Below, one piece after another: positions 1-7,791 of a DNA stretch of 35,390 nucleotides. Below the pieces are notes generated by a model that did no database searches, had not been told where the DNA came from, and was given only the letters and a program-made list of their open reading frames with translations. The stretch covers positions 1 through 35,390 of the forward strand of contig CADDYR010000006.1 of the NCBI GenBank assembly GCA_902810765.1. Reading direction: 5' to 3'. This DNA comes from Chloroflexota bacterium (GTDB lineage Bacteria; Chloroflexota; Chloroflexia; Thermobaculales; Thermobaculaceae). The position numbers were made by a program, and so were the translations under genes. Positions within the stretch are counted from its first letter, which is position 1; every line of letters starts with the position of its first letter.

Positions 1-1
1 G

Positions 2-652
2 CTGGGCCGCGACCTCGACGGCACGCGATCGGCGGCGGAGGCCATCGCCTCCGAGACCGGGCGCAGGACCTGCGCGGTGCGGGCGAGCGTCACGAGCAAG
101 CCCGAGGTCGAGGCGGCGTTCGCCGAGGTGCGGGAGCGGCTCGGGCGCGTGGACATCCTGGTGAACAGCGCGGGCATAAACATACGCCGGCCATCCCTGG
201 AGTTCAACCTCGCCGAGTGGCACGACGTGGTGAACATCAGCCTCGAGGGGAGCTTCATCTGCAGCCAGGTCGCCGCGCCGGAGATGATCCAGGCCCGCTG
301 GGGCAGGATCATCAACATCAGCTCGATGCTCGGGCTCGTGGGACTCGCGGAGCGGCCCGCGTACACCGCGGCGAAGGCTGGGCTGATCGGGCTCACGAGG
401 ACCCTCGCGCTCGAGTGGGCGCCCTACAACGTCACCGTCAACGCGCTCGCGCCCGGGCCCTTCGCCACCGAGCTGAACCGCCCGCTCCTGGACGATCCGG
501 TCAGGAGCGCGGAATTCGTCGCGAAGATCCCGATGAAGCGGTGGGGAGATCCGAAGGAGCTCGGCGGAGCGATGCTGTTCCTCGCCTCCGACGCCTCGAG
601 CTTCATGACCGGCGCCGTGCTCACCGTGGACGGCGGCTGGACCGCGCAGTAG
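2..652 (+). CDS. SDR family oxidoreductase, 3' part (5' end outside window)
   Basis: NAD(P)-dependent short-chain dehydrogenase/reductase, probably acting on a sugar, sugar acid or other alcohol; the substrate cannot be read. The open frame runs in from the left edge, and the first visible residues (GRDLDGTRSAAEAIA) already belong to the Rossmann fold, so the TGxxxGIG cofactor motif lies outside. In the 216 visible residues, NSAG is at 55-58, the catalytic Ser at 107/108, Tyr121 and Lys125 (YTAAK), and the PG motif follows at 151. The end, FMTGAVLTVDGGW, is the usual SDR C-terminus. A GTG at 77 could be mistaken for a start, but it would delete conserved sequence. The MDR dehydrogenase follows 17 bases downstream on the same strand, so the two are probably co-transcribed in one catabolic or biosynthetic pathway. 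Confidence 0.93.
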   Translation: MGRDLDGTRSAAEAIASETGRRTCAVRASVTSKPEVEAAFAEVRERLGRVDILVNSAGINIRRPSLEFNLAEWHDVVNISLEGSFICSQVAAPEMIQARWGRIINISSMLGLVGLAERPAYTAAKAGLIGLTRTLALEWAPYNVTVNALAPGPFATELNRPLLDDPVRSAEFVAKIPMKRWGDPKELGGAMLFLASDASSFMTGAVLTVDGGWTAQ

Positions 653-669
653 AGGACGGAGGGTAGCGC

Positions 670-1689
670 GTGTCCGGCAGGAGGGTCGTCATCCGGGAAC
701 CATACGCGGTAACGTGCGAGGAGTACGAGGTCGGGCGACCGGGCTCGGGCCAGGTGATAGTCGAGACCGAGGCGAGCGCGATCAGCCCGGGGACGGAGCT
801 CGCGATCTACACCGGCATCCATCAGTGGCTCTCGGACCCCTCCCGCGCCTGGCCAAGGTTCCCGTGCGTGCCCGGATACAGCGCGGTCGGCCGGGTGCTC
901 GAGGTCGGGGAGGGCGTGCACAGCTACCGGCCCGGCGCGCGCCTGATCTGGGACGGCAGGCACGCGAGCCACGCGCTCGTAGACGTCGCGTCGCCCGGTG
1001 CGCTCGTGTACCCGATCTCGGAGCACGTCCCGGCACGGGCAGCAGCTCTTGCCGCGCTCGCCAGGTTCCCCCTCACGGCGGTGGTCCGTGCGGGCGAGGT
1101 GCTCGGGCAGTCGGTGGCGGTGCTCGGTCTGGGGCTCATCGGCCAGCTCGCGCTCAGGCTGTTCTCGGCCGCGGGCGCCTACCCGCTGTTCGGGCTCGAC
1201 CCCGTGCCGTTCCGAAGGCGGATGGCAGAGAGGGTGCCCGGAGCCCGCGCGCTCGACCCGGGCCGGCCCGGCGTCCTGGACGGGCTCAGAGAGATCAACT
1301 CGGGCGAGCGTCCGGACGTGGTGGTGGACGCGACGGGCAACCCCGACGCGGTGCGGCAGGCGATGGCGCTCGTCGCGGACGGGGGCAGAGTGATCATGGT
1401 GGGCAGCCCCCGCGGCATCGCCTCCGAGGTGGACTTCTACCACGACCTGCACGGCCGCTCGATCTCGCTCGTCGGCGCCCACGGCTCCGCGCTGGGCGTC
1501 GCGCCGCGCGAGAAGTTCCCGTTCGTGCGCGAACGCGCCATGCGATTGCTCATCCACCTCCTCGAGAGCGACAGGCTGGGGGCCGACGAGCTCGTGACCC
1601 ACCACGTCCGTGCCACCGAGCTCCGGGAGATGTACGAGGGGCTGCTGCACGACAAGGAGCACTTCCTGGGCGTCACCCTGCACTGGTAG
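670..1689 (+). CDS. MDR (zinc-type alcohol dehydrogenase-like) oxidoreductase without catalytic-zinc ligands
   Basis: Medium-chain dehydrogenase/reductase of 339 residues. The N-terminal GroES-like half has the pattern SAISPGTE near 37-44 and PGYSAVG at 68-74; the Rossmann half has GLGLIG at 153-158 and DATGNPDA at 220-227. Zinc alcohol dehydrogenases have Cys near position 38 and GHE where GYS stands here. Both ligand positions are replaced, as in the bacteriochlorophyllide dehydrogenase-like (BchC-type) subgroup, so this enzyme probably works without catalytic zinc. The start is GTG with a purine-rich GGACGGAGGG about 8 bases upstream. It follows the SDR gene closely, and the two may act successively on one polyol or sugar substrate, which is inference. 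Confidence 0.88.
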   Translation: MSGRRVVIREPYAVTCEEYEVGRPGSGQVIVETEASAISPGTELAIYTGIHQWLSDPSRAWPRFPCVPGYSAVGRVLEVGEGVHSYRPGARLIWDGRHASHALVDVASPGALVYPISEHVPARAAALAALARFPLTAVVRAGEVLGQSVAVLGLGLIGQLALRLFSAAGAYPLFGLDPVPFRRRMAERVPGARALDPGRPGVLDGLREINSGERPDVVVDATGNPDAVRQAMALVADGGRVIMVGSPRGIASEVDFYHDLHGRSISLVGAHGSALGVAPREKFPFVRERAMRLLIHLLESDRLGADELVTHHVRATELREMYEGLLHDKEHFLGVTLHW

Positions 1690-1790
1690 GCGCCCGGGGT
1701 CTGGCGTGCGGGCGCGATTGTAGTATCATTGGTGTGGCGGAGAGCCGTTGCGGCTCCGCCACGAAGCAACCCTCATGGATCGGAGCGGCG

Positions 1791-2150
1791 ATGCGGAAGA
1801 AGCGAAAGCCTCGCAAGGTCGAGTACGTCTTCTGCTACGCGCTGTTCGCCATCGTCCTCGTGCTCGCCTACTACGTGTTCATGATCTGGCAGCACACGAT
1901 CCTCGTCCTCGGAGCGATGATCCTCGGGGACGGCATCGAGGCGCTCTTCTGGACGAAGCTCGCATACGGGGCCGGCACGATCACACTGGGGCTGGCGCTG
2001 ATGTGCGTGCTGATGTACGCCGAGCCGTACCTGCGCGACAGCCTGTACCGCGGGGAGCTCCTCAAGCGTTTCGCGAGGTTCGCGGTGCCGATGGCCGCGA
2101 TCTGCGTCGCCGGAGTCGCGGTACAGACGGTCGCGTTCGCGATAGGCTAG
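1791..2150 (+). CDS. small membrane protein of unknown function
   Basis: Protein of 119 residues that I do not recognise. A basic N-terminus (MRKKRKPRKVEY) is followed by about three hydrophobic segments near 14-32, 60-82 and 97-117, so an integral membrane protein with a cytoplasmic N-terminus is likely. The ATG is preceded by GGAG with five bases of spacing. The same frame stays open far upstream, but that part lies opposite and inside the MDR gene and codes a low-quality Arg/Gly-rich sequence, so it is not used. A TAGTAT at about 1720-1725 could be a -10 element for this gene, but no convincing -35 is seen. Confidence 0.7.
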   Translation: MRKKRKPRKVEYVFCYALFAIVLVLAYYVFMIWQHTILVLGAMILGDGIEALFWTKLAYGAGTITLGLALMCVLMYAEPYLRDSLYRGELLKRFARFAVPMAAICVAGVAVQTVAFAIG

Positions 2151-2153
2151 AGA

Positions 2154-2176
2154 CGGCCCGAGAAGCCTTCGGGCCG
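2154..2176 (+). terminator. GC-rich hairpin after the small membrane protein gene
   Basis: A perfect 8-bp stem (CGGCCCGA / TCGGGCCG) with a 7-base loop begins 3 bases after the stop codon. There is no T-run, so it is either a weak intrinsic terminator or a transcript-end-stabilising hairpin. Confidence 0.5.
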
Positions 2177-2230
2177 GAGAGCAGATCTTCCGGCGCTTGT
2201 CCGGCTCCCGCCCTCACGTTCCAGCTGCCC

Positions 2231-2524
2231 TCATGTATTGCCTCCGGGGCGCTCGTATGGCGACACCTCGGGCCTCAGGACTACCATCGGGATCTCGCGG
2301 CTGGTCCTGCGCTGGTACTCGACGGCCACAGGGTACTGCTGGACCAGCCGCTCCCACAGCTCGGCTCGTTCGCTCCCCTCCGCGCTCCGGGCTACCATAG
2401 TCCGAGTCTTGCCCCCCATCCGGATGCTCACGCGCAGATTCGCCCGCAGGTTCAGGTACCAGGCAGGATGGCGCGCGTGGCCTATCCTGCCACCACTCCA
2501 CCGATACATCAGGCGGTGCAGCAT
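2231..2524 (-). pseudogene. deazaflavin (F420)-dependent nitroreductase family remnant with internal deletion
   Basis: Reading from ATG at 2524 gives 97 residues. It opens like a DUF385/Ddn-family nitroreductase (MLHRLMYRWSGGRIG), then jumps directly to the family's C-terminal half (HPAWYLNLRANLRV ... YQRRTSREIPMVVLRP). The central strands, normally containing the TTGRKSG-type segment and the F420-binding core (roughly 40 residues), are missing at about position 2480. Family members are usually about 140-150 residues. The frame is unbroken, but a protein without the core is unlikely to bind F420. Upstream, the same frame is fused to a response-regulator fragment. I call it a decayed gene; a misassembled metagenomic contig is the alternative. 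Confidence 0.7.
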
Positions 2525-2569
2525 GCCGACGATTTTCAGCGTGCCCCCAATGCCGGATGATCCACTCCG

Positions 2570-2797
2570 ACCCGTCGGTCGCGCCAGCAGCCGCCGCGTC
2601 GCCTCCACGCCGTCCATTCGCGGCATGCGCACGTCCATCAGGACCACGTCAGCGGCCGTGACCGCGAGGCGGGCCAGGGCCTCGGCCCCCTCGGCGGCCT
2701 CGCCGATCACCTCCATGTCGTCCTGCGCCGCGATCACCATGGCGAACCCCGCGCGCACCATCGCCTGGTCGTCGGCGAGAAAGACCTTGATCGTCAC
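2570..2797 (-). pseudogene. NarL-type response regulator receiver fragment, fused in frame to the nitroreductase remnant
   Basis: From GTG at 2797 the frame encodes a typical receiver start: VTIKVFLADDQ with the acidic pair Asp9/Asp10, then VVLMDVRMPRMDGVEATRR with phospho-acceptor Asp55. Homology stops around residue 76 (ARPTG). The switch Thr/Ser, the conserved Lys and the whole LuxR-type DNA-binding domain are absent. The frame then runs on without a stop through about 15 unmatched residues into the nitroreductase remnant, giving one 188-residue chimera ending at 2231. The GTG overlaps the TGA of a histidine-kinase fragment just upstream, which is the normal arrangement for a kinase-regulator pair. 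Confidence 0.75.
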
Positions 2798-2937
2798 GCG
2801 CGCACCCGCTCCAACAGCTCCGGCAGCTCCCGCAGCGTGGGTTGAGGATCCGAGCCGTCCGCGCCGGGGGAAGGAGTGTCGGGACGCAGCACGCCCAGCA
2901 GCCCGCGCATCGCGGTCGTGCGTCGGTGACCCTGCCG
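2794..2937 (-). pseudogene. sensor histidine kinase fragment (linker region only)
   Basis: Directly after the GH15 stop codon, the minus strand encodes TTAMRGLLGVLR, then a Pro/Asp-rich stretch, then LRELPELLERVRA and TGA. This matches the segment between the dimerisation helix and the ATPase domain of NarX/DesK-class kinases (pattern MRRLLGVLR ... PQPGL..L..LVERVRAAG). Neither the phospho-His helix before it nor the HATPase domain after it is present. The TGA overlaps the GTG of the response-regulator fragment (GTGA). Recognition rests on a short but characteristic motif, supported by the neighbouring regulator. Confidence 0.6.
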
Positions 2938-5319
2938 CTACTCGGAGACCTCTACGGCGAAGTCGCGGCCCTCCCAGTGGCACGCGCCTGGCCAGTAGAA
3001 CGTGAACACGACGGACCCGCTCGGCCCGAGCTGGGCGGTCGGTAGGTCCACCAGGTGCACCCCCAGCCCCGTGTCGCGCGTCTCGGAGTCGCGCACGGTC
3101 CTCCAGCCGTCGGCGCTCCAGTGGACGACTGCCGGCGAGAGCACCTCGATGCGCAGGACCTTCCCGGCCGGCATGCGCCCGACCCTGTGGTTGAAGCGCC
3201 AGGCCGCGTAGGGCGTGCCGCGCTTCTCGACGACGTACCTCTGGACCGTCTGTGGTGGAGTGTCGAACACCCTGCCGTCGCGGAGCGAGCGGCACAGCTT
3301 GACGTGCTCCGCGTGCGCCCACACGAGCGGCATCGCCGAGCCCGAGGGCCTGCCGAGATACAGCCCCTTCTCGGGGATGTCGGCGGAGTCCCACACCTGC
3401 TCGGGGATCAGGCCGCCGACGCCCGCGAACGCCTCCATCGCGCAGAGCAGCCTCTCCGCCTCCTCGCGGTGTCCCGCGGCCAGCTCGTAGTGCGCGCGCT
3501 CTCCCGTGAGCAGGGGCCAGCCGCGCCCGATGCCCGTGCCGTCGAACGGCGACCCGTCGGCCTGCTCGCCGTAGCCGTCGTCGTTGTACCTGTGCCAGAT
3601 GGGTCCGCAGGGCGTGTCCGTCTTCAGGAGGGCGTCTATCACCTTCACGGTGTTCACGATGCGCGGGTCTTCGGCGCTCCTGAGCCCGAAGCGCACGAGC
3701 GCGAGCGCGTCCGTGCTGACGAGGCTCGCCGCCCGGAGCGTGCTCTGGCCCATCGGCCGGTTCGCGACCCTGACCCGCTCCTCGTCGAGCCCGGCCTGTC
3801 CCGGGAAGTCCGGCGCGATGCGCACGTAGTACCCTTCGACCCCTACGCGCTGGGCGAGCTCCGTGCCGCTCGCGTAGATCCAGCGCTCGATGCTCGCGTT
3901 CCAGTAGTCGGCGGTCTCGCGCATGTAGGTCGCGAGCCCGTGCTCGCCCACGACCTCGGCGAGGTCCGCCGCGGCGAGCAGCCCGGCCACCTCCACGGCG
4001 ATCGTGAACGGCGAGTAGCCCGAGTCCTCCTCCCACCGGTCCTGCTGCGTGACCGGACCGTTGCGGAGGACGTAGCCGGCGGCACGGCGCACCATCGGCC
4101 AGAGCCGCTCGAGCTCGTCCCCATCGAGGCGGCCCTCCCGCCGGGCGGTGTCCGCTAGCAGAAGCGGGAACGCCGTCTCATCCATCTGGATCCCGCCCCA
4201 GTAGGCCGTGCCGTCCAGCCACATGTTCTGCGGCCAGTAACCGTCCGGCTCCTGCGTCGCCTGCAGGTAGCGCAGCACCCGCCTGACGTTGTCGTGGGCT
4301 CCGGCGGCGAGCAGCCCGGCGACCGCCTCGGCCATGTCGCGCACCCACACCAGGTGATATCCCCCAAGGTCGTCGTCTCCCCTGCTCTCTCCCCACGGGA
4401 TCGAGAGGCTGGCTATGCTCGCGCCCCGGAACTGCCTGGCCTCGTGCACGTGGAGCACGGCGGTGCTGATCCTGTACGGGTTGGGGGCGGGACGGTCGAG
4501 CTCTTCGAGTGACCCCTGCCAGGATCGCCACGCGCGCACGTACTCGTCGAGGGCGGCGTCGAACCCGTCCTGCAGGCTCTGGAGGGCGTGGAAGGCGGCG
4601 TCCGCCGGCCTGTAACCGAAGCCGAGCGCGAGCACGAGCTCCCCGCCGCAGGGCCCCAGGTCCACCTCGCCCGTGAGCGCGACGTTGCCGTTCTCCGCCC
4701 TCGTGTAGCGCCACTCCATCCGCCCGTGGCGCGACACGTCCTGCCAGCCGTCGGAGAAGCCGACGAACCCCGCCGAGCGCCCCAGCCACGGCTCGGAGGA
4801 GGCGAGCGCGAGCGAGTGGCCCCCGCGCTCGGCGAAGAGCATCGGCGTGCCCTTGAAGTCCGCCACCCAGGCGGTGTTGCCGCTCCCATGGTTGCCGAGG
4901 TGCGGCGCGAGCAGGACGTACAGGTGATAGTCCGACAGCTCTCCCTCGAGCGGCTCGAACCGCACGCGCTGGAGGAGCACGTCGCGCCGGGGATCGGCGA
5001 CCACCTCCTTCCGGGTGCGATACCTGCCCCGCTCGCACGTGTTCGTGAGGCAGTACGCGGGCACGCCCTCCTCGACGTAAGCGATCTCGTGCCTTGTGTG
5101 GCGCTTCTCCTCCGAGAAGAAGCCCCGGCCGTCGCTCACGAGCAGGCCGAGGTCGCGCGTGGCGGCCTGGTCGGGCTCGGGGTTGTAGACCTCCTCGAGG
5201 ATGCCGTGGCCGAGGGTGAACCAGACGCGACTGCTGAGCGAGGTGCCCACGCCCGACTTATCGCTGGGCGTCCACCTCGCGGGCAGCCCCGGCCATCCGG
5301 GAGCGGACGAGTCCTCCAA
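2938..5319 (-). CDS. GH15 glucoamylase-type glycoside hydrolase
   Basis: Glucan 1,4-alpha-glucosidase family protein of 793 residues. The N-terminal beta-sandwich (about 15-265) begins PARWTPSDKSGVGTSLSSRVWFT, as in bacterial glucoamylases. The (alpha/alpha)6 barrel (about 280-685) carries VWVRDM (324-329), the acid motif RWEEDSGYSPFT with Glu430/431, and the base motif LIPEQVWD with Glu640. A C-terminal beta-rich tail of about 100 residues follows. No signal peptide is visible, so it is probably a cytoplasmic inverting exo-hydrolase acting on malto-oligosaccharides or another alpha-glucoside. The TTG start at 5319 lies 3 bases after the SnoaL-like stop and gives exactly the family N-terminus. 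The ribosome site is weak, suggesting translational coupling. The gene ends where the kinase remnant begins. Confidence 0.92.
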   Translation of the reverse strand: MEDSSAPGWPGLPARWTPSDKSGVGTSLSSRVWFTLGHGILEEVYNPEPDQAATRDLGLLVSDGRGFFSEEKRHTRHEIAYVEEGVPAYCLTNTCERGRYRTRKEVVADPRRDVLLQRVRFEPLEGELSDYHLYVLLAPHLGNHGSGNTAWVADFKGTPMLFAERGGHSLALASSEPWLGRSAGFVGFSDGWQDVSRHGRMEWRYTRAENGNVALTGEVDLGPCGGELVLALGFGYRPADAAFHALQSLQDGFDAALDEYVRAWRSWQGSLEELDRPAPNPYRISTAVLHVHEARQFRGASIASLSIPWGESRGDDDLGGYHLVWVRDMAEAVAGLLAAGAHDNVRRVLRYLQATQEPDGYWPQNMWLDGTAYWGGIQMDETAFPLLLADTARREGRLDGDELERLWPMVRRAAGYVLRNGPVTQQDRWEEDSGYSPFTIAVEVAGLLAAADLAEVVGEHGLATYMRETADYWNASIERWIYASGTELAQRVGVEGYYVRIAPDFPGQAGLDEERVRVANRPMGQSTLRAASLVSTDALALVRFGLRSAEDPRIVNTVKVIDALLKTDTPCGPIWHRYNDDGYGEQADGSPFDGTGIGRGWPLLTGERAHYELAAGHREEAERLLCAMEAFAGVGGLIPEQVWDSADIPEKGLYLGRPSGSAMPLVWAHAEHVKLCRSLRDGRVFDTPPQTVQRYVVEKRGTPYAAWRFNHRVGRMPAGKVLRIEVLSPAVVHWSADGWRTVRDSETRDTGLGVHLVDLPTAQLGPSGSVVFTFYWPGACHWEGRDFAVEVSE

Positions 5320-5322
5320 GGC

Positions 5323-5724
5323 TCACACGCCGGAGTCGAGAGAGTACTGCCCGCTGTGCGCGGGCTGAAGCTCCAGGCCCACCTCGGCGCGGCTCCAGTG
5401 CTCCACTATCTTGCCGTCCACTATCCGCTCCACGCTCCGCCCCTCGAGCCTCGAAGAGGGGCCCGGGCCGCCCGGGTACTCCGCGTGCCAGCTCCACTCC
5501 ACCTTCTCACCCTCCACCCTCACCTCGTCGACGCTCATCACGAGCCCCGGATAGGCGTGGCACAGGGTTATCAGCCTCTGCTTGAACCCCTCGAGGCCGG
5601 GGGCCTGGAACGGCAGCGCCGAGTGGTCCACCACATCGTTCGAAACCACCCGATCCAGCGCGCCCATCCTCCCCCGATTGATCGCCTCCTGCACAGTGCG
5701 GATCACGTGCTCCTGCTCGCTCAT
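5323..5724 (-). CDS. SnoaL-like / NTF2-fold protein
   Basis: Protein of 133 residues. Its pattern (EHVIRTVQEAINRG ... VVDHSALPFQAPGLEGFKQ ... RIVDGKIVEHWSRAE) matches SnoaL-type polyketide-cyclase-like ester cyclases of the NTF2-like fold, which form a cone-shaped pocket. The reaction here is unknown. I chose ATG at 5724, giving MSEQEHVIRTV, because the reading upstream of it is Arg-rich and unlike the family; a G-rich stretch precedes the ATG. A possible extended -10 (TGGTAGCAT, minus strand, near 5763-5771) lies about 40 bases upstream. The GH15 gene follows almost without a gap, so the two form one transcript, though a functional link is not obvious. Confidence 0.82.
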   Translation of the reverse strand: MSEQEHVIRTVQEAINRGRMGALDRVVSNDVVDHSALPFQAPGLEGFKQRLITLCHAYPGLVMSVDEVRVEGEKVEWSWHAEYPGGPGPSSRLEGRSVERIVDGKIVEHWSRAEVGLELQPAHSGQYSLDSGV

Positions 5725-5927
5725 CTCCCGCCCCCCGACCGATCTGCGTCGTGTACGTGCCGATGCTACCACATGCCTCCCTCCCAGGCACATATCCGGG
5801 GAGGGGGATTCTGGAGCATCTGCTGAGGTGACATCGAGCTCTCATCAACAAGCGTGCCGGGACGGCACTCCACTGCCCGGACAACACGTATCAGCGGGCA
5901 TACTGGTGGGGGTGAAAGGAGCACCGA

Positions 5928-6749
5928 ATGCGATACGGTTTCATAATCCCCTCCGCGCCAGACGCGAGCACCTTCGCGGCACTCGGGCGGGAGGCCGAGG
6001 AGGCGGGCTGGGACGGAGTGTTCTACTGGGACGGCGACTGGGGCTTCAGCCCGTGGGTCGTGCTCTCGGCGATAGCGATCCGAACCGAGCGGGTGCGTAT
6101 CGGGGCGATCCTGTCGCCGCTCGCCTGGCGGCGTCCGTGGCTGTTCGCCCGCGAGGCGGCCTCGCTCGATCAGCTCTCGGGCGGCAGGCTGATCGTGCCG
6201 CTCGGCCTCGGAGCGGTGAGTGAGGTCGAGTGGGAGATGGGGCGCACCCGCTTCGGCGAGCCGGTGGACCGGAGGCTCCGAGCGAGCCTCCTCGACGAGG
6301 GGCTGGAGGTCGTGAACGCGTTGTGGGGCGACGGCCCCGTGACCTACCACGGGGAGCGCTACCGGCTCGAGGGCTTCGAGCTCACCCCGAAACCCGTGCA
6401 ATCTCCGCGCGTACCGATCTGGGTCGTGGGGGCGTGGCCCAGCCGCAAATCCATGAGCAGGGCACTGCGCTGCGACGGGCTGCTCCCGACGAAGCTCGAC
6501 GGCGAGCTCACGCCCGACGACCTGAGGGAGATAGCGGGATTCGTCCGGGAACGCCGGGAGATCTCCACCCCCTTCGACTTGGTATGCGAGGGGCAGACTC
6601 CCGGTGACGACCCGCACCGAGCCGCCGAGATCGTGCGCCCGTGGGCGGAGGCGGGCGCGACCTGGTGGACAGAGGCGATGTGGGACGCGATGGACGACGT
6701 CCCGGCCGTGCGCGAGCGCATCCGTCAGGGGCCGCCACGCCTGGCCTGA
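5928..6749 (+). CDS. LLM class (luciferase-like) flavin-dependent oxidoreductase
   Basis: Protein of 273 residues of the bacterial luciferase superfamily, a TIM-barrel enzyme using FMN or F420. The N-terminus MRYGFIIPSAPDASTFAALGREAEEAGWDGVFYWD, the LDQLSGGRLIVPLGLG strand and the YRLEGFELTPKPVQSPRVPIWVVG segment are all standard. FMN and F420 cannot be told apart from sequence alone, although the F420-type nitroreductase remnant nearby hints that F420 may exist in this organism. The ATG has AGGAG seven bases upstream. It is transcribed divergently from the SnoaL/GH15 pair and convergently with the opp operon. Confidence 0.9.
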   Translation: MRYGFIIPSAPDASTFAALGREAEEAGWDGVFYWDGDWGFSPWVVLSAIAIRTERVRIGAILSPLAWRRPWLFAREAASLDQLSGGRLIVPLGLGAVSEVEWEMGRTRFGEPVDRRLRASLLDEGLEVVNALWGDGPVTYHGERYRLEGFELTPKPVQSPRVPIWVVGAWPSRKSMSRALRCDGLLPTKLDGELTPDDLREIAGFVRERREISTPFDLVCEGQTPGDDPHRAAEIVRPWAEAGATWWTEAMWDAMDDVPAVRERIRQGPPRLA

Positions 6750-6756
6750 GCCCGAT

Positions 6757-6792
6757 ACAAAGAGAGCGCTGGGCGGCTCGCCCGGCGCTCTC
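6757..6792 (-). terminator. Intrinsic terminator of the opp operon
   Basis: GAGAGCGC (6762-6769) pairs perfectly with GCGCTCTC (6785-6792). The stem continues through a G-T pair and GGGC/GCCC to a 5-base loop. Read on the minus strand, TTTGTAT follows the stem, as expected for an intrinsic terminator of oppC. It lies between convergent genes and may also stop transcripts from the oxidoreductase. Confidence 0.8.
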
Positions 6793-6817
6793 CGAGGCCG
6801 TCGGGAGCTTGTGCGGC

Positions 6818-7762
6818 CTACCTGCTCATCTGCGGGTCGAGCGCGTCGCGGACGCCGTCGCCCAGGAAGGTGAACGCGATCATCACGAGCGCGATCAGCG
6901 CCGAGGGCATGATCACGAAGATCGGCAGGTAGGTCATCGTCGGGAAGCTGTCGAACACCATCGAGCCCCAGCTGGGGGTGTCCGGCTGAACGCCCAGTCC
7001 TAGGTAGCTCAGCCCAGCCTCCGCGAGGATGTACGAAGGAATGCTGAACGAGATCGAGACGATGATCGGGGCCATCGTGTTCGGCAGGATGTGCCTCAGC
7101 AGCACGCGCCACGTCGGCACCCCGACGGACCTGGCCGCCTCGATGAACTCCTGCTCCTTCAGGCTGAGCACCTGACCTCGAATGAGCCTGGCCATGCCCA
7201 CCCAGCCGGTGATCGCGAACGCCGTGAACAGGAGGATCAGGCCGCCGAGCAGGTGACCGAACCACGTGTCGTGCAGCGAAGCCTGCATGATGATGAAGAA
7301 CAGGAACGAGGGGAAGGCGTACACGACGTCGACCAGGCGCATCAGGATATTATCCCATCTGCCTCCGAGCCAGCCCGAGAGCAGGCCGTAGACCGTGCCG
7401 ATGACCACGGTGATCGCGGTCGGGATGAAGCCGACGACCATGCTCACCCGGGAGCCCCAGAGCAGGCGGCTCAGCTCGTCGCGGGCGAGGGTGTCGGTGC
7501 CGAGAATGAAGCGCGGATCGTGCCCCTTCATCCAGAACGGGGGCGTGTTCGCGGCGGCGTTCACAGGAATGGTGTTGGGGTTGTGCGGAGCGACCCAGGG
7601 AGCGATGATCGCGACGACGATCATGATGGCGACGTAGACGGCCCCGGCGATCGCCATCTTGTTCTTCCTCAGGCGTCGCCAGGCGTCCCACCACAACCCT
7701 CGGGGCTTGGTCTTCGCCGCCTCGCGAAGGGTACCGATCTGTTCCGTTCGTGCGACTGTCAT
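6818..7762 (-). CDS. oppC: ABC transporter permease, OppC/DppC type
   Basis: Inner-membrane permease of 314 residues for oligopeptide, dipeptide or similar solute uptake. It has the N-terminal OppC_N segment (WWDAWRRLRKNKMAIAGAVYVAIMIVV), a periplasmic loop with FILGTDTLARDELSRLLWG, about six membrane segments, and the ATPase-contacting EAA loop (EAARSVGVPTWRVLLRHILPN). The C-terminus FLGDGVRDALDPQ is typical of the family. ATG at 7762 was chosen because AGGGGGAAG lies about eight bases upstream and the protein has family length; the same frame is open further upstream only as a shadow of oppB. It follows oppB by 29 bases. The ATPase subunits that must power it are not in this window. Confidence 0.93.
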   Translation of the reverse strand: MTVARTEQIGTLREAAKTKPRGLWWDAWRRLRKNKMAIAGAVYVAIMIVVAIIAPWVAPHNPNTIPVNAAANTPPFWMKGHDPRFILGTDTLARDELSRLLWGSRVSMVVGFIPTAITVVIGTVYGLLSGWLGGRWDNILMRLVDVVYAFPSFLFFIIMQASLHDTWFGHLLGGLILLFTAFAITGWVGMARLIRGQVLSLKEQEFIEAARSVGVPTWRVLLRHILPNTMAPIIVSISFSIPSYILAEAGLSYLGLGVQPDTPSWGSMVFDSFPTMTYLPIFVIMPSALIALVMIAFTFLGDGVRDALDPQMSR

Positions 7763-7791
7763 CTTGGTACTTCCCCCTGTGACGGCCCGGG

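Noticed and set aside
714-1790. Long + strand open frame running into the small membrane protein gene
   Set aside because: It is out of frame with and inside the MDR gene and is Arg/Gly/Pro-rich without domain character. Only the part from ATG 1791 looks like a protein.
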